A DNA stretch of 64,000 nt from Nocardia amamiensis NBRC 102102 (GTDB lineage: Bacteria; Actinomycetota; Actinomycetes; Mycobacteriales; Mycobacteriaceae): contig NZ_BDBA01000002.1 in the NCBI RefSeq assembly GCF_001612745.1, positions 53,879-117,878 on the forward strand, given 5' to 3'. Below are positions 40,306-48,880 of the stretch, piece by piece. The stretch's first letter is position 1. Each line of letters starts with the position of its first letter. The notes below the pieces were generated by a model that saw only the letters and a list, made by a program, of their open reading frames with translations, made no database searches and was not told where the DNA came from. The position numbers and the translations under genes are program-made.

Positions 40306-41129
40306 GAGCGTGTCAACAGCAACTGGATCTTGACGGACACACCGGACGCGGAGCGGAGGTTGGCGACCCCCGTGTCCGAGACATTGCTCAGCGACGGCGC
40401 CCGTTCCAGCCGACCGTACTTCCGCGTGACCAGGGCGTTGTGAACCGCGCCGCTCGAACGGTCGAGCGCCTTGCCGATTTGGTGCGGGGCGAACTCCTCG
40501 CCCGGGTGATCGCGCAGGAAATCCTCGACCTGCCCCCGCAACGCACCAGCGGGCAACCGCACCACCGACTCCAGCTCGGCCGCTGCCGCGTCATCGGCCG
40601 GGACCGGGGCCGGATCGGTCGGATCGCCGCCCGTGCGGGCAGCAGCCGCCGCCTCCGGCGCGGTATCCGGCACGGGGTCGGCGTGTGCCTCCTCCTCGGC
40701 GGGATCGGCCGGTTCCGGCCCGGCCGGGTCGATCGAAACCGGTTCCGGCGCGGCGGGTTCGGCCGGGTCCGGTTCCTGGGTGGCCGGTTCGGTCGCGACC
40801 TGTTCCGGCGCGGCCGATCCGGCGGTGGTCCAGGTTTTGGCGGCCCGGGGCGATGCGGGGTCGGTGTCCGACCGCACGGCCCCAGCGGATTCCCAATTCG
40901 ACAGCAAGCGCCGGGCGGTCGACAGCCCGATCCCCGCCGCATCCGCCAACACGGCGGTGGTGCCACCGGGGTGGGTGCCCAGTGCCGCCCACAATGCCCG
41001 GTCTGTGTCGGTGCGCAGCACGGGCACACCCGCCGCCCCCGAACCGCTGTCCGGGGCAGCAGGGGCGGCATCCGGGGCGGGCGCGGCCGGTGCCGGGGGC
41101 GCGGCGGTGGTGTTCTTCCTTTTGGACAT
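40209..41129 (-). CDS. Ala/Pro-rich HTH-domain protein, C-terminus altered by fusion to galE debris
   Basis: A 306-residue protein from an ATG with GGAGGGACC upstream. An N-terminal Ala/Pro-rich stretch precedes an HTH-like region ([20 protein letters not shown], then [16 protein letters not shown]). A long low-complexity Pro/Glu/Ala/Asp segment follows, then a second winged-helix-like region ([40 protein letters not shown]). The last 30 or so residues read the galE remnant in the wrong frame, so the natural end was probably lost near 40300. Function unknown; similar architectures suggest DNA binding. Confidence 0.6.
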   Translation of the reverse strand: MSKRKNTTAAPPAPAAPAPDAAPAAPDSGSGAAGVPVLRTDTDRALWAALGTHPGGTTAVLADAAGIGLSTARRLLSNWESAGAVRSDTDPASPRAAKTWTTAGSAAPEQVATEPATQEPDPAEPAAPEPVSIDPAGPEPADPAEEEAHADPVPDTAPEAAAAARTGGDPTDPAPVPADDAAAAELESVVRLPAGALRGQVEDFLRDHPGEEFAPHQIGKALDRSSGAVHNALVTRKYGRLERAPSLSNVSDTGVANLRSASGVSVKIQLLLTRSARQRCATSTQPERSSPRAGSTWVNGTSRNRI

Positions 41130-41838
41130 GACAGGTCCCTCCAACAATGGTTCGGGTGAATTCGGGTGATGTCCCGGCCGGGACGGAAACCACACCGATC
41201 GGGGCGAATTCCCCGGGGGGTCGGTGTCGTTCCCGGTTCCATGGACGCTCGATACCAGGGCCGATGTCAAGCGGAACGTGGAAAGAAACTCCGGTCCCGA
41301 ATTTCTCTCGTCCATTTCCGGAATGCGAACGGCACGAGTGGAATTCGGCTCGCGGGCAATTGTTGCGGCGAGGCGAGCCGGGCTCACACCGGCGGCCTCG
41401 CCGCAGGTTCCCGAGTCCGCGCGAGGCAAACCCGTACTCGCCGGCGACCCGCGAGCTCGCCACAGCGGTGTCGGGATTCGCCGACCGCGCCGACTGGCTG
41501 TGCCGGTGAAATTCGACGTCGATCATCGGCCAACTCTGACGTCGCGCAGCGAGGTCGAGATCGGTTGACATCGGCAAAAACTGACGCCACCGGTTGGCGT
41601 GTCCCCCTGCGTCGGCGTCGACGACCGAACGCACTCTTCTGCCGTTGCAATACAGGGCGCAGCGACAGGACTCAGGCAAGCAGATCGCAAAGGCCATCAT
41701 CGGATGCTGATCCGCCGGCGTAGCGAAGTGTCGGACATTCAGCAAGACCGCCGTCATCGTCATCACCGCGAAGTCCGCCGGGCGCAAGGTCTTCGGCCTC
41801 GCCACCGCAGACGTCCGTCTCGCTTGACCTCCTGCGCG
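41130..41838. other. No gene recognised
   Basis: About 700 bp between the Ala/Pro-rich gene and the LysR gene. Several overlapping frames are open on both strands, as expected for GC-rich DNA, but none has a ribosome site plus a recognisable fold. It may hold further decayed sequence. Confidence 0.4.
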
Positions 41839-42741
41839 TCAGTCCCGCAGCCAGTGCAGCTCGTGCGCCAGGGTTTTGGCGACGGCACGGATGCGGCGGT
41901 GTAGCGGCGACTGCTCGCGTGGGAGGACCAGGTGGAGCGTCAGGCTGGGCGCGCCCCGCAGCGGGCGCCAGGTGAGACCGGCCGGTTGTGCCGTGACCGC
42001 GGCTTCTCCGGCCGGAGCGAGGGTGACCCCGTCGCGTAGGTCGCGCTGAGACATGTCGAAAGAGACTGCGGGCGTGTGGAATCGGGGGGGTGGTCGGATG
42101 CCTCGGAACAGTGCGGACAGCTGATCGTGGATCACGGGGTTGGCCGCACGGCCCGGGAGTCGCAGCGGGTACGCGGCCGCGTCGGCTATCTCGATCTCCT
42201 GATGTTCGGCCAGCGGATGGTGCTGCGCCAGCTGGACCCCGACGCGCTGACGCCGCAGCAGGTACCGGCGCACGCCACGGCCCGGCTGTTCACCGCGGGT
42301 GATCCCGGCATCGATGCGGCCGTCGGCGACCGCGGGGGAGATCTCCGGTGTCGCCATCGGGACCGCGCCGACCTCGAGTCCTTGGCTGCTGCGAATGAGC
42401 CTGTCCACCAGGGCCGGTGCGGTCTCAGCTCCGGTGCTGAGGCTGTATCCGATGCGCAGCGTGCCCAGTTCACCGGCCGCCGCGCTCCGGGCGGTGCCCC
42501 ATGCCCGGTCCAGAGCCGCCAGCGCGGGCGGCGCGGACTCCGCCAAAGCCGCACCGGCCGTGGTCAATTCGACGCTACGCGTGTTGCGGACCAGCAGGGC
42601 CGTACCGAGTTCCGCCTCCAATCGGCGCATCCGGGCGCTGAGTGCGGGCTGTGCGATACCGATCCGTGCGGCCGCGCGGGTGAAGTTCAACTCCTGCGCC
42701 AGCACCAGGAAGTACCGCAGGCTCACTGTATCCGGCGCCAC
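41839..42741 (-). CDS. LysR-family transcriptional regulator
   Basis: A 300-residue LysR regulator starting at a GTG (VAPDTVSLRYFLVLAQELNF). The HTH reads FTRAAARIGIAQPALSARMR RLEAELGT-type sequence, quoted in part. The effector domain (about 90-295) is complete, with LRIGYSLSTGAE and DAGITRGEQPGRG. An upstream frame back to 42816 exists, but the conserved LysR start is at 42741. It is divergent from a DUF1330 gene, the standard layout for LysR control of a neighbour. Confidence 0.92.
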   Translation of the reverse strand: MAPDTVSLRYFLVLAQELNFTRAAARIGIAQPALSARMRRLEAELGTALLVRNTRSVELTTAGAALAESAPPALAALDRAWGTARSAAAGELGTLRIGYSLSTGAETAPALVDRLIRSSQGLEVGAVPMATPEISPAVADGRIDAGITRGEQPGRGVRRYLLRRQRVGVQLAQHHPLAEHQEIEIADAAAYPLRLPGRAANPVIHDQLSALFRGIRPPPRFHTPAVSFDMSQRDLRDGVTLAPAGEAAVTAQPAGLTWRPLRGAPSLTLHLVLPREQSPLHRRIRAVAKTLAHELHWLRD

Positions 42742-42929
42742 GCGCCCTCCCTGCCAATTGATAACGATCCGTTCTGAGTCTATCGCGTATCGGTCTTTCC
42801 CTCGACCGCACATCAAGCCCTAACCTGCGCATATGACGATTCAACTGACCGCAGTACCGGTCGCCGGAATCGATCGATCTGAGTGTCAATTCGAAGTCGG
42901 ACGTGTCCGGCCGAACACAGGAGGTTTCC

Positions 42930-43226
42930 ATGGCTAAGGGCTACTGGGTCAGTGTCTACCCCGCCATTTCCGCCCCTGAGAGGCTGACTACCTACGACAA
43001 GCTGGCCGGTCCGGCTATCCAGGCTGGAGGCGGGCGCCTCCTGTCCCATGTCGGTAGTCGAGTCGTCGCCCACGAGGCCGGAATCACGCAACGCGTCATT
43101 CTGATCGAGTTCGACAGCTTTGAACAGGCCGTCGCGGCATACGAGAGCGAGGCATACCAGAAGGCGCTGGTGGCCCTCCCCGACGGCGTCGAGCGCGACT
43201 TCCGCATCATCGAAGGCATCGACTGA
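42930..43226 (+). CDS. DUF1330 family protein
   Basis: A 98-residue ferredoxin-like-fold protein with the family pattern MAKGYWVSVYPAISAPERLT, GGRLLSHVGSRVV and the central ILIEFDSFEQAVAAYESEAY. DUF1330 proteins are dimeric alpha/beta-barrel proteins of unknown activity, often beside regulators. The ATG has a strong CAGGAGG site. It is divergently transcribed from the LysR gene, which probably regulates it. Confidence 0.92.
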   Translation: MAKGYWVSVYPAISAPERLTTYDKLAGPAIQAGGGRLLSHVGSRVVAHEAGITQRVILIEFDSFEQAVAAYESEAYQKALVALPDGVERDFRIIEGID

Positions 43227-43630
43227 CCGGCGGGCCCAACCATTGCTGAGCATCCGTCACCTGATACGGCCACGGTGCTGAACGACGACTCACGAGACGA
43301 GTTTGAAGCGATGCCCCGCGCCCCAGCTCGTCGTCGACGTCCTCGACGGCCTGATCCCTGTCGGGCGGATCGCAGAGGCTCGGGGCAAGATTCAGGGATG
43401 GGGGCGTATCGCCCGTCCCCTGGGTCTGGTCGTCCCGCGATTAGCGCGGCCGCCGGGGCGGGACCACGTTCTGTCGAACGCACTGTGTTGCCGCGATCCG
43501 CGCGATCCTGAGGGCAGGGCGCCAGCTGCCGAACACACTCAACCGCCGCCCACAGCGCTGAGCGAAGCGGCCACGTCGTGGTAGTCGGCGGGCCAGACCG
43601 GTTGCGGCTCAGAACATCCGGTGGTGCCGA
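43227..43630. other. No gene recognised
   Basis: About 400 bp between DUF1330 and a dehydrogenase gene. Open frames exist, but none with a credible start or family pattern. Confidence 0.4.
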
Positions 43631-44584
43631 TCAGCGGATCTCGACCACCACTTTGCCCAGGGCGCGTCCCGCACCGACGTGGGCCAGCGCGTTCGCGGTC
43701 TCGTCGAGGGGGAAACTGCGGTCGATGTGGATACCGATCCGTCCCGCGACACACGACTCCGCGAGGGGTGTGAAGTGCGCGGGCCCTTCCTTCACCGCGA
43801 GGACTCCGAGCCCGCGGCCGGTCACCATCCCGGCGACCACTCCGACCGTTGCCAACCGCAGCAACGCGCGCGTGGTGCCGCCGACGCAGCGGTACCGGCC
43901 GCCACGCGCGACCGACCTGCGATAAGCGAAGACCGACCGGTGGGCGACGAGGTCGAGTACCCGGTCGTACGGTCCGGTTCGGGTGAAGTCCTCAGCGCGG
44001 TAGTCGATGACCTCGTCGGCGCCGAGCGTGCGCATGAACGCCAGTTTGGCGGCGTTGTCCACCCCGGTCACATGCGCCCCGGCACTCTTGGCCAACTGGA
44101 TCGCAAACGCTCCGGACCCGCCGCCCGCTCCGTTGATCAACACCGACATACCGGCTGCGATGCCGGCCGTGCCCTGCAGTGCTATCGCCCCCGCCTGTGG
44201 CAGCGTCGACGCCTCGGCGAAGCTCAGCGACACCGGTTTGTGAGCCAGCGCCGATTCAGGAACCACCGCATATTCCGCGAACCCGCCCTTGAGCATGAGA
44301 TTGTCGCCGTAGACCTCGTCACCCGGTGCAAACCGTGTGACCTCGGAGCCGACGACTTCGACCCGTCCGGCGATATCGGATCCGAGAACCGGGCGTCTGG
44401 GTGCCCGGAGCCCGCCGATGCGCGAATACAGCGGCGTCCCCCGCAGTGTCTCCCAGTCGGAGAGGTTGATCGACGTCGCGTGCACCTGGACGAGCACCTG
44501 CTTCGGCCCTGGGGAAGGCGCTGGGACCTCCACGACCGACAGCACCTCGGGGCCGCCGTAGCGGTCGTACACGACGGCCCTCAT
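43631..44584 (-). CDS. NAD(P)-dependent alcohol dehydrogenase / quinone oxidoreductase (MDR superfamily)
   Basis: A 317-residue medium-chain reductase without structural zinc residues. The N-terminal GroES-like domain has MRAVVYDRYGGPEVLSVVEV and VLGSDIAGRVEVVGSEVTRF. The nucleotide site VLINGAGGGSGAFAIQLAKS precedes GADEVIDYRAEDF. These are hallmarks of NADPH quinone oxidoreductase-like MDRs. A second member of the same group lies at 58.2 kb with similar start and motifs. Start at 44584, where the protein fold begins. Substrate unknown. Confidence 0.9.
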   Translation of the reverse strand: MRAVVYDRYGGPEVLSVVEVPAPSPGPKQVLVQVHATSINLSDWETLRGTPLYSRIGGLRAPRRPVLGSDIAGRVEVVGSEVTRFAPGDEVYGDNLMLKGGFAEYAVVPESALAHKPVSLSFAEASTLPQAGAIALQGTAGIAAGMSVLINGAGGGSGAFAIQLAKSAGAHVTGVDNAAKLAFMRTLGADEVIDYRAEDFTRTGPYDRVLDLVAHRSVFAYRRSVARGGRYRCVGGTTRALLRLATVGVVAGMVTGRGLGVLAVKEGPAHFTPLAESCVAGRIGIHIDRSFPLDETANALAHVGAGRALGKVVVEIR

Positions 44585-45036
44585 GCGATTCCAGCACCGA
44601 GGATCGAGCGACAGCCTGACACACGACAAACTCTAGTCGGCGGGCCGCCCCGCGACCGGCGAACTGTACGTCGGCATTCGGCGCGACTCGCCGAACCCTC
44701 TCCCGTAAACCAGCAACGTCCAGTACTACCGCATAGTGCGCGGTGCCAGAGAGGTACGACAGCTTCACTGGTCGCCTCTTGCGCGAGCCTGATTTGACCA
44801 CGTGCGCCGAGTTTGTGTCGATGCCGCAGTGCCCACAGTGATCATCTTGTTGGGTCTATGAGTTTGCCGTGCCAGCAGGTCCTTCGTAGGTTCGGATGGA
44901 CTGAGCCCCGCTCGTGGTGGGAGCGAAGGATCCAATGACCAGGACCCCCGCTTAACCGAGACCAGACGGCAGCGGGTGCGTGCTCTATCGCTCGTGCCTG
45001 CCGACAGCGCCGAGATCGCCGCGCGGTAGCGTCGTC
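44585..45036. other. No gene recognised
   Basis: About 450 bp upstream of the dehydrogenase gene and before a long hairpin. No credible frame and no recognised RNA. Confidence 0.4.
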
Positions 45037-45102
45037 GGTTCCCTAAGACGTTCCCGTCTCGATGTACGTCGCCGTGGGCGCATCGAGACGGGAACGGGAA
45101 CC
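45037..45102. repeat. Long nested inverted repeat (hairpin)
   Basis: A 15-bp perfect stem (GTTCCCGTCTCGATG, 45050-45064, with its complement 45081-45095) has a 16-nt loop. It is extended by an outer 7-bp stem (GGTTCCC, 45037-45043, with GGGAACC, 45096-45102) across a 6-nt one-sided bulge. It could be a terminator, a structured RNA or the end of a mobile element. No T-tract follows on either strand. Confidence 0.7.
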
Positions 45103-45303
45103 GCCCCCTAAACCGGCGCGCCGCGCATCGTCAGATCAAATAGGAATCTACGATGACCAGGTGTTTCCAGTCGCCCGTGTTTCGCATGTCCTGTCGGGGA
45201 CAGCGGCCCGGGCCCGACGGTAGCCACAGCGGGTACACAACCGCCCAGGTGGCACTAGGCCGAACAGAAGCCAGAACCAAAACGGGGGGCCAGACACAAA
45301 AAA

Positions 45304-45338
45304 CAGGTCAGGCCCGGTCTTAGACCGGGCCTGACCTG
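45304..45338 (-). terminator. Intrinsic terminator of the tRNA-Ala gene
   Basis: CAGGTCAGGCCCGGTCT (45304-45320) and its exact complement (45322-45338) form a 17-bp inverted repeat with one central base. On the minus strand the stem is followed by TTTTTTGTG. It starts 10 bp downstream of the tRNA 3' end. Confidence 0.95.
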
Positions 45339-45347
45339 CTATTTCTG

Positions 45348-45420
45348 TGGAGCTAAGGGGACTCGAACCCCTGACCCCCACACTGCCAGTGTGGTGCGCT
45401 ACCAGCTGCGCCATAGCCCC
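45348..45420 (-). tRNA. tRNA-Ala (anticodon GGC)
   Basis: On the minus strand a 73-nt cloverleaf: acceptor GGGGCTA paired with TAGCTCC (one G-U), D-arm GCGCAGCTGGTAGCGC, anticodon arm CACACTGGCAGTGTG with GGC in the loop, and T-arm GGGGTTCGAGTCCCC. Discriminator A; the CCA end is not encoded. A possible promoter is TTGGTC (45485-45490) with TAACTT (45461-45466), 18-bp spacing. Confidence 0.97.
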
Positions 45421-45534
45421 TGGTGGGTCGCGCTCCGGGCTTCCCCGCCGCGCTTTAGTGAAGTTACACCACCGGTGTGTCGGCGACCAAATCGCCTCGA
45501 TTCGGGGCGACAGGGGTGAACCAACGATGTATAG

Positions 45535-45550
45535 TCGAACACGTGTTCGA
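45535..45550 (+). promoter_or_regulatory. Perfect LexA (SOS) box with overlapping promoter
   Basis: TCGAACACGTGTTCGA is a perfect 16-bp palindrome matching the actinobacterial LexA consensus TCGAAC-N4-GTTCGA at every defined position. A TATAGT -10-like element (45530-45535) overlaps its left end, reading rightwards. The downstream DNA has only short frames (for example 11 or 36 codons), so no intact SOS gene is visible. Confidence 0.8.
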
Positions 45551-45626
45551 TCATGGGTGGGGAACGGGATGGCATCTCGAGGTGCGGTCTTGGACAGGGG
45601 GTGAGACCGGACTGTCGAGTGCGCGG

Positions 45627-45763
45627 GCCGGGTGTCGGCAGGTGGAGCCGACGCCCGGCCCCTTGACCAACTGAAAACTCGGTGGGCGATCTCGGGGGCT
45701 GGGATGTCGGATCGCGCTGTCGAGTGGGCCGGGTCGTCGATTTGGTGGAGTCGGCGTCCCGGC
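45627..45763. repeat. Two related hairpin repeats
   Basis: Hairpin 1 is GCCGGGTGTCGGC (45627-45639) with GCCGACGCCCGGC (45647-45659). Hairpin 2 is GCCGGGTCGTCGA (45728-45740) with TCGGCGTCCCGGC (45751-45763). Both are preceded by TGTCGAGTG and have GGTGGAG in or near the loop, so the two units, about 100 bp apart, look like diverged copies. They could serve as terminators for the DsbA-like gene on the minus strand. Confidence 0.6.
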
Positions 45764-45813
45764 CCTTCCGTTGGTCGATCAGCTGTCCGCGCCTGAGGCG
45801 GTGGATCCAGTGA

Positions 45814-46569
45814 TCACCGGGCGAGTGAGATCACCCAGTTCTCGTCGTTGGCGTCGACCTTGGTCGGACCGTCGAAGACCGCTGGTGTGGCCGCGGAGCC
45901 GCCGAGCGCCTCGCCGAGTGCGGCGGTCTGTGCCATGGCGGTGGTGCGTGCGAAGTCGACCTTGGCACCGGTCGTGATGCACTGCAGCACCGGTTCGGGA
46001 GCACCGGCCTCCCGGGCGATGGCGGCGAGTGCTTCATTGTTCAGGTCGCTGCCGCCCTCGCCGGGGCGCTTCGTGGTGAACGATTCGGTGTGGAACTTCG
46101 AGTAGATCGGTCCGGAACCGGCTTCGGCCACACACTGATTCGCGGCGACGGCGCGGGTGGAGTAGTCCTTGCTCTGGGAGCGGGAGTCGAGGAAGTTCAC
46201 CAGGCGGTAGCGCACCGCGAGCGAGCCCTCATCGATCTTCTGGGCGATTTCCTGGCCGTGAATGCGCTCCAGGTTGCCGCATCCGGGGCACAGCGGGTCC
46301 TCGAAGATGTCGATGGTCTTCCTAGCCTCCGGGCGGCCCAGCAGGATCGAGCCGTTCTGCTCGAGCACCGAGTGCACCGCCAGATCCCGCACCGGACCGT
46401 AGCCGTCGTTGCGGACAGTCGCTTCATCCCGCCCCCAGCGGATTGCCGCGATCACGATCAAGACGATCAACGCGAGGGCAACCGCACCCAACGCGTAGGT
46501 GGTCGTACTGGACATCGGCCGCGGCGTGTAGTTCGAACGAGATTCGCTCACATTGACACTTTGCCCCAC
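45814..46569 (-). CDS. Membrane-anchored DsbA-like thioredoxin-domain protein
   Basis: A 251-residue protein with one N-terminal membrane helix (about 24-44: YALGAVALALIVLIVIAAIR) and an extracytoplasmic thioredoxin fold. The redox motif is FEDPLCPGCGNLERIHG (C94-P-G-C97), and the cis-Pro loop is near SAATPAVFDG. It probably forms or isomerises disulfides in exported proteins, like other actinobacterial DsbA homologues that lack DsbB specificity. GTG start at 46569 with AGAGG upstream; another GTG at 46551 is possible. Monocistronic, divergent from a GNAT gene. Confidence 0.9.
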   Translation of the reverse strand: MGQSVNVSESRSNYTPRPMSSTTTYALGAVALALIVLIVIAAIRWGRDEATVRNDGYGPVRDLAVHSVLEQNGSILLGRPEARKTIDIFEDPLCPGCGNLERIHGQEIAQKIDEGSLAVRYRLVNFLDSRSQSKDYSTRAVAANQCVAEAGSGPIYSKFHTESFTTKRPGEGGSDLNNEALAAIAREAGAPEPVLQCITTGAKVDFARTTAMAQTAALGEALGGSAATPAVFDGPTKVDANDENWVISLAR

Positions 46570-46803
46570 CGAACCTCTCCAGCCACCGCCGGGCGGTACA
46601 TCCGCAAACGGCGGCAGGTAGAACCACCTTGCCCCATACCCTGATTTGCCAGCAGATATGGAGGCACACGCTGCAGTTCACCGCCACTTGCGACGTCCAC
46701 TACTCGTTTGGCCACACAGCGCTACAAAATAGGCTGATCTCTCATCGCCCTGATGCCATGATGACCTGATTCATGAAGACGATCTGCGCTGAGAGGACCC
46801 CGC
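46570..46803. other. Divergent intergenic region
   Basis: Holds the promoters of the DsbA-like gene (minus) and the GNAT gene (plus). No specific motif was recognised. Confidence 0.4.
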
Positions 46804-47202
46804 ATGATCGCGGACCTCCGCATCCGTTTCGCTGTCGACGACGAGATGCTCTCCCAGCTCCACGCCGACGCATTCGGCGGTGCCCATGTGCTGAGCCCTT
46901 GGAAAGCGCGTCTGGAACGGCACAGCAGATCGTGGGTCGGCGCATTCGCCGGCGATCGGCTTGTCGGGTTCGTGCACGCAGTCTGGGATGGAGGTCGGCA
47001 TGCGTTCCTGCTCGACACCATGGTCGCCCGGGAGCTCCAGCATCAGCGCATCGGAACCAGCCTGGTCGCGGCTCTCATCAGTGACCTACATGAACTCGGT
47101 ACCGAATGGCTCCACGTCGACTACGAACCGCACCTCGACAGTTTCTATCGCGATACATGCGGGTTCCGAACCACCGACGCCGGCTTACTACGACTGAACT
47201 GA
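46804..47202 (+). CDS. GNAT-family N-acetyltransferase
   Basis: A 132-residue single GNAT domain. The acetyl-CoA loop region is TMVARELQHQRIGTSLVAAL (Q/RxxGxG/A-like: QRIGTS), followed by LHVDYEPHLDSFYRDTCGFR, the usual C-terminal 'FYxxxGF' element. It acetylates an unknown amine (antibiotic, metabolite or protein). ATG with GAGAGGA upstream. Monocistronic. Confidence 0.92.
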   Translation: MIADLRIRFAVDDEMLSQLHADAFGGAHVLSPWKARLERHSRSWVGAFAGDRLVGFVHAVWDGGRHAFLLDTMVARELQHQRIGTSLVAALISDLHELGTEWLHVDYEPHLDSFYRDTCGFRTTDAGLLRLN

Positions 47203-47527
47203 CCTCGAACAAGGCCGCGACGAATGCCGCTGCCGCTCGATGTCGTCCTTCTCGGCCTCCCGTGGGCGCGGCGACAATCACGAGATTCGTTCACCGATTG
47301 CGGCCGCTTCGGGGGACGGAACGTCGCCGTTTGCGGCGGGAGATCGCACGGCGCGCAGTGGCGGGTGACACTTCCGATTCGGCAACCACTGTGCCCGGTC
47401 CGGCCACCGCTGCTCGGAAATCGGCCCCTACTGCTGGACGGTCGCCTTGTTTACCTGCCAGCACGTCCTGTCCACCGCCGACCGTCGCGGGCTCATCCCG
47501 CAGCGCTCCGGGATCAACCGTCGCTGT
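47203..47527. other. No gene recognised
   Basis: About 325 bp between GNAT and MFS genes (convergent). Only non-specific open frames were seen; no terminator hairpin stood out. Confidence 0.35.
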
Positions 47528-48880
47528 TCAAGGATCACACGCCGAATCTCCCGACGAACTGCAAGCCGCCATCCCGGACCCCGCCGCTACCGGCTTGTCG
47601 GCCACCGAAACGCCGGACGGGCCGCTCACCGCCTCGCCGACAGCGGTGGCCTGAAGTTCACCGCCGAGCCGATCCGCGGGGCTTTCCGCGTGCACGGGAC
47701 GGCGGCGCAGCGGCTCGGGGACGACGGACCAGACGATCGCGGCGAGGGCGAGCAGGGCGCCGGTCACGCCGAGGGCGAGCTCGTAGGACACCTGCTGCGC
47801 CAGGGCGCCGACGGCAACTGGGCCTACGACGGTGCCGAAGTCGGCGGCCATCTGGAAACCGGCCAGGACGGGTCCGCCGCGCGCTTTGGGGCCGATGATG
47901 TCGGCCACCGCTGCCTGCTGGGTCGGGGTGAACATGCCGGAACCAAGCCCGGCGAGGAACGAGGTGGCCAGCAGCCACGGCAGGCTCGTCGCGATGCCGA
48001 GTCCCGCGGTGCCCGCTGCGCACACCAGCGAGCCGACGATCACGAATGGCTTCCGCCCCCACCGATCGGACAGCCTTCCGGAGGCGAACAGCACCGCGAC
48101 GTTGCCCGCCGCGAACACCGTCAGCGCGACGCCCGCCATCCCTGGCGCTTGGTGCAGCACTTCCACGACGAGCAGCGGAACCAACGCCATCCGCACACCG
48201 AACACGGCCGCGCCATTGGCGAAGTTCGACAGCAGCACCGCCCGGTACTCGGGCCGCGCCCATCCCTCCCGGAACGACATCATCCGGACGCCGCCGACCG
48301 GTTCGGGTGCGGCCAATGCCGAATTCCGCAGGCTCAGGTGCACGACGACACTGACGACCAGCAGCGCGACCGCGTAGATCACGAACGGCCACCGCAGCCC
48401 GAGGCCGGACAACCCGCCGCCGACCAGCGGACCGCTCACCGAACCGACCAGGAAGCTGGTCGACCACAGCCCAGATACCCGGCCGCGCTGTTCGGGCGGC
48501 GACATCCGGATGACCAGCGCCAGCGACGACACCGTGAACATGGTCGACCCGATGCCGCCGAGCGAGCGCAACACCATGAGCTGCCAATAACTTTGGGCCA
48601 GCGCACTGGCACCGGTGGACAGTGCGACGATCAGCAGCCCACCGAGGTAGACCGACCGTTCCCCCAGTCGCTGCACCAGTCGTCCACTCACCGGCGCGAA
48701 CAGCAACCGCATCAAGGCGAACGCGGAAACGATCGCCGAAGCGGCCGCCACGCCGACACCGAATCCCCGCGCGAACTGCGGCAGCACCGGGGCGACCAGA
48801 CCGAAGCCGATGGCGATGACGAACGCGCCCCCGACCAGCACCCAGATCTCGGTGGGCAGGGGCTTGGAACTACTGGTCAC
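47528..48880 (-). CDS. MFS transporter (DHA1-like drug/multidrug exporter)
   Basis: A 450-residue major facilitator with 12 predicted membrane segments. Motif A in loop 2-3 reads GRLVQRLGERSVYLGG, and in loop 8-9 GRLSDRWGRKPFVIVG. It starts at the inner end of the first helix (TEIWVLVGGAFVIAIGFGLV). Typical substrates are drugs or small metabolites. The gene's first 11 bp overlap the end of the phosphoglucomutase gene, so it is co-transcribed although the functions seem unrelated. Ends with a 50-residue Ser/Ala/Gly/Pro-rich tail. Confidence 0.9.
   Translation of the reverse strand: MTSSSKPLPTEIWVLVGGAFVIAIGFGLVAPVLPQFARGFGVGVAAASAIVSAFALMRLLFAPVSGRLVQRLGERSVYLGGLLIVALSTGASALAQSYWQLMVLRSLGGIGSTMFTVSSLALVIRMSPPEQRGRVSGLWSTSFLVGSVSGPLVGGGLSGLGLRWPFVIYAVALLVVSVVVHLSLRNSALAAPEPVGGVRMMSFREGWARPEYRAVLLSNFANGAAVFGVRMALVPLLVVEVLHQAPGMAGVALTVFAAGNVAVLFASGRLSDRWGRKPFVIVGSLVCAAGTAGLGIATSLPWLLATSFLAGLGSGMFTPTQQAAVADIIGPKARGGPVLAGFQMAADFGTVVGPVAVGALAQQVSYELALGVTGALLALAAIVWSVVPEPLRRRPVHAESPADRLGGELQATAVGEAVSGPSGVSVADKPVAAGSGMAACSSSGDSACDP

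Noticed and set aside
45148..45414. Minus-strand frame over the tRNA-Ala gene
   Set aside because: It simply translates the tRNA and its terminator.
45348..45420. tRNA-Ala as integration (att) site of a genomic island
   Set aside because: No duplicate of the tRNA 3' end and no integrase gene were seen in the window.
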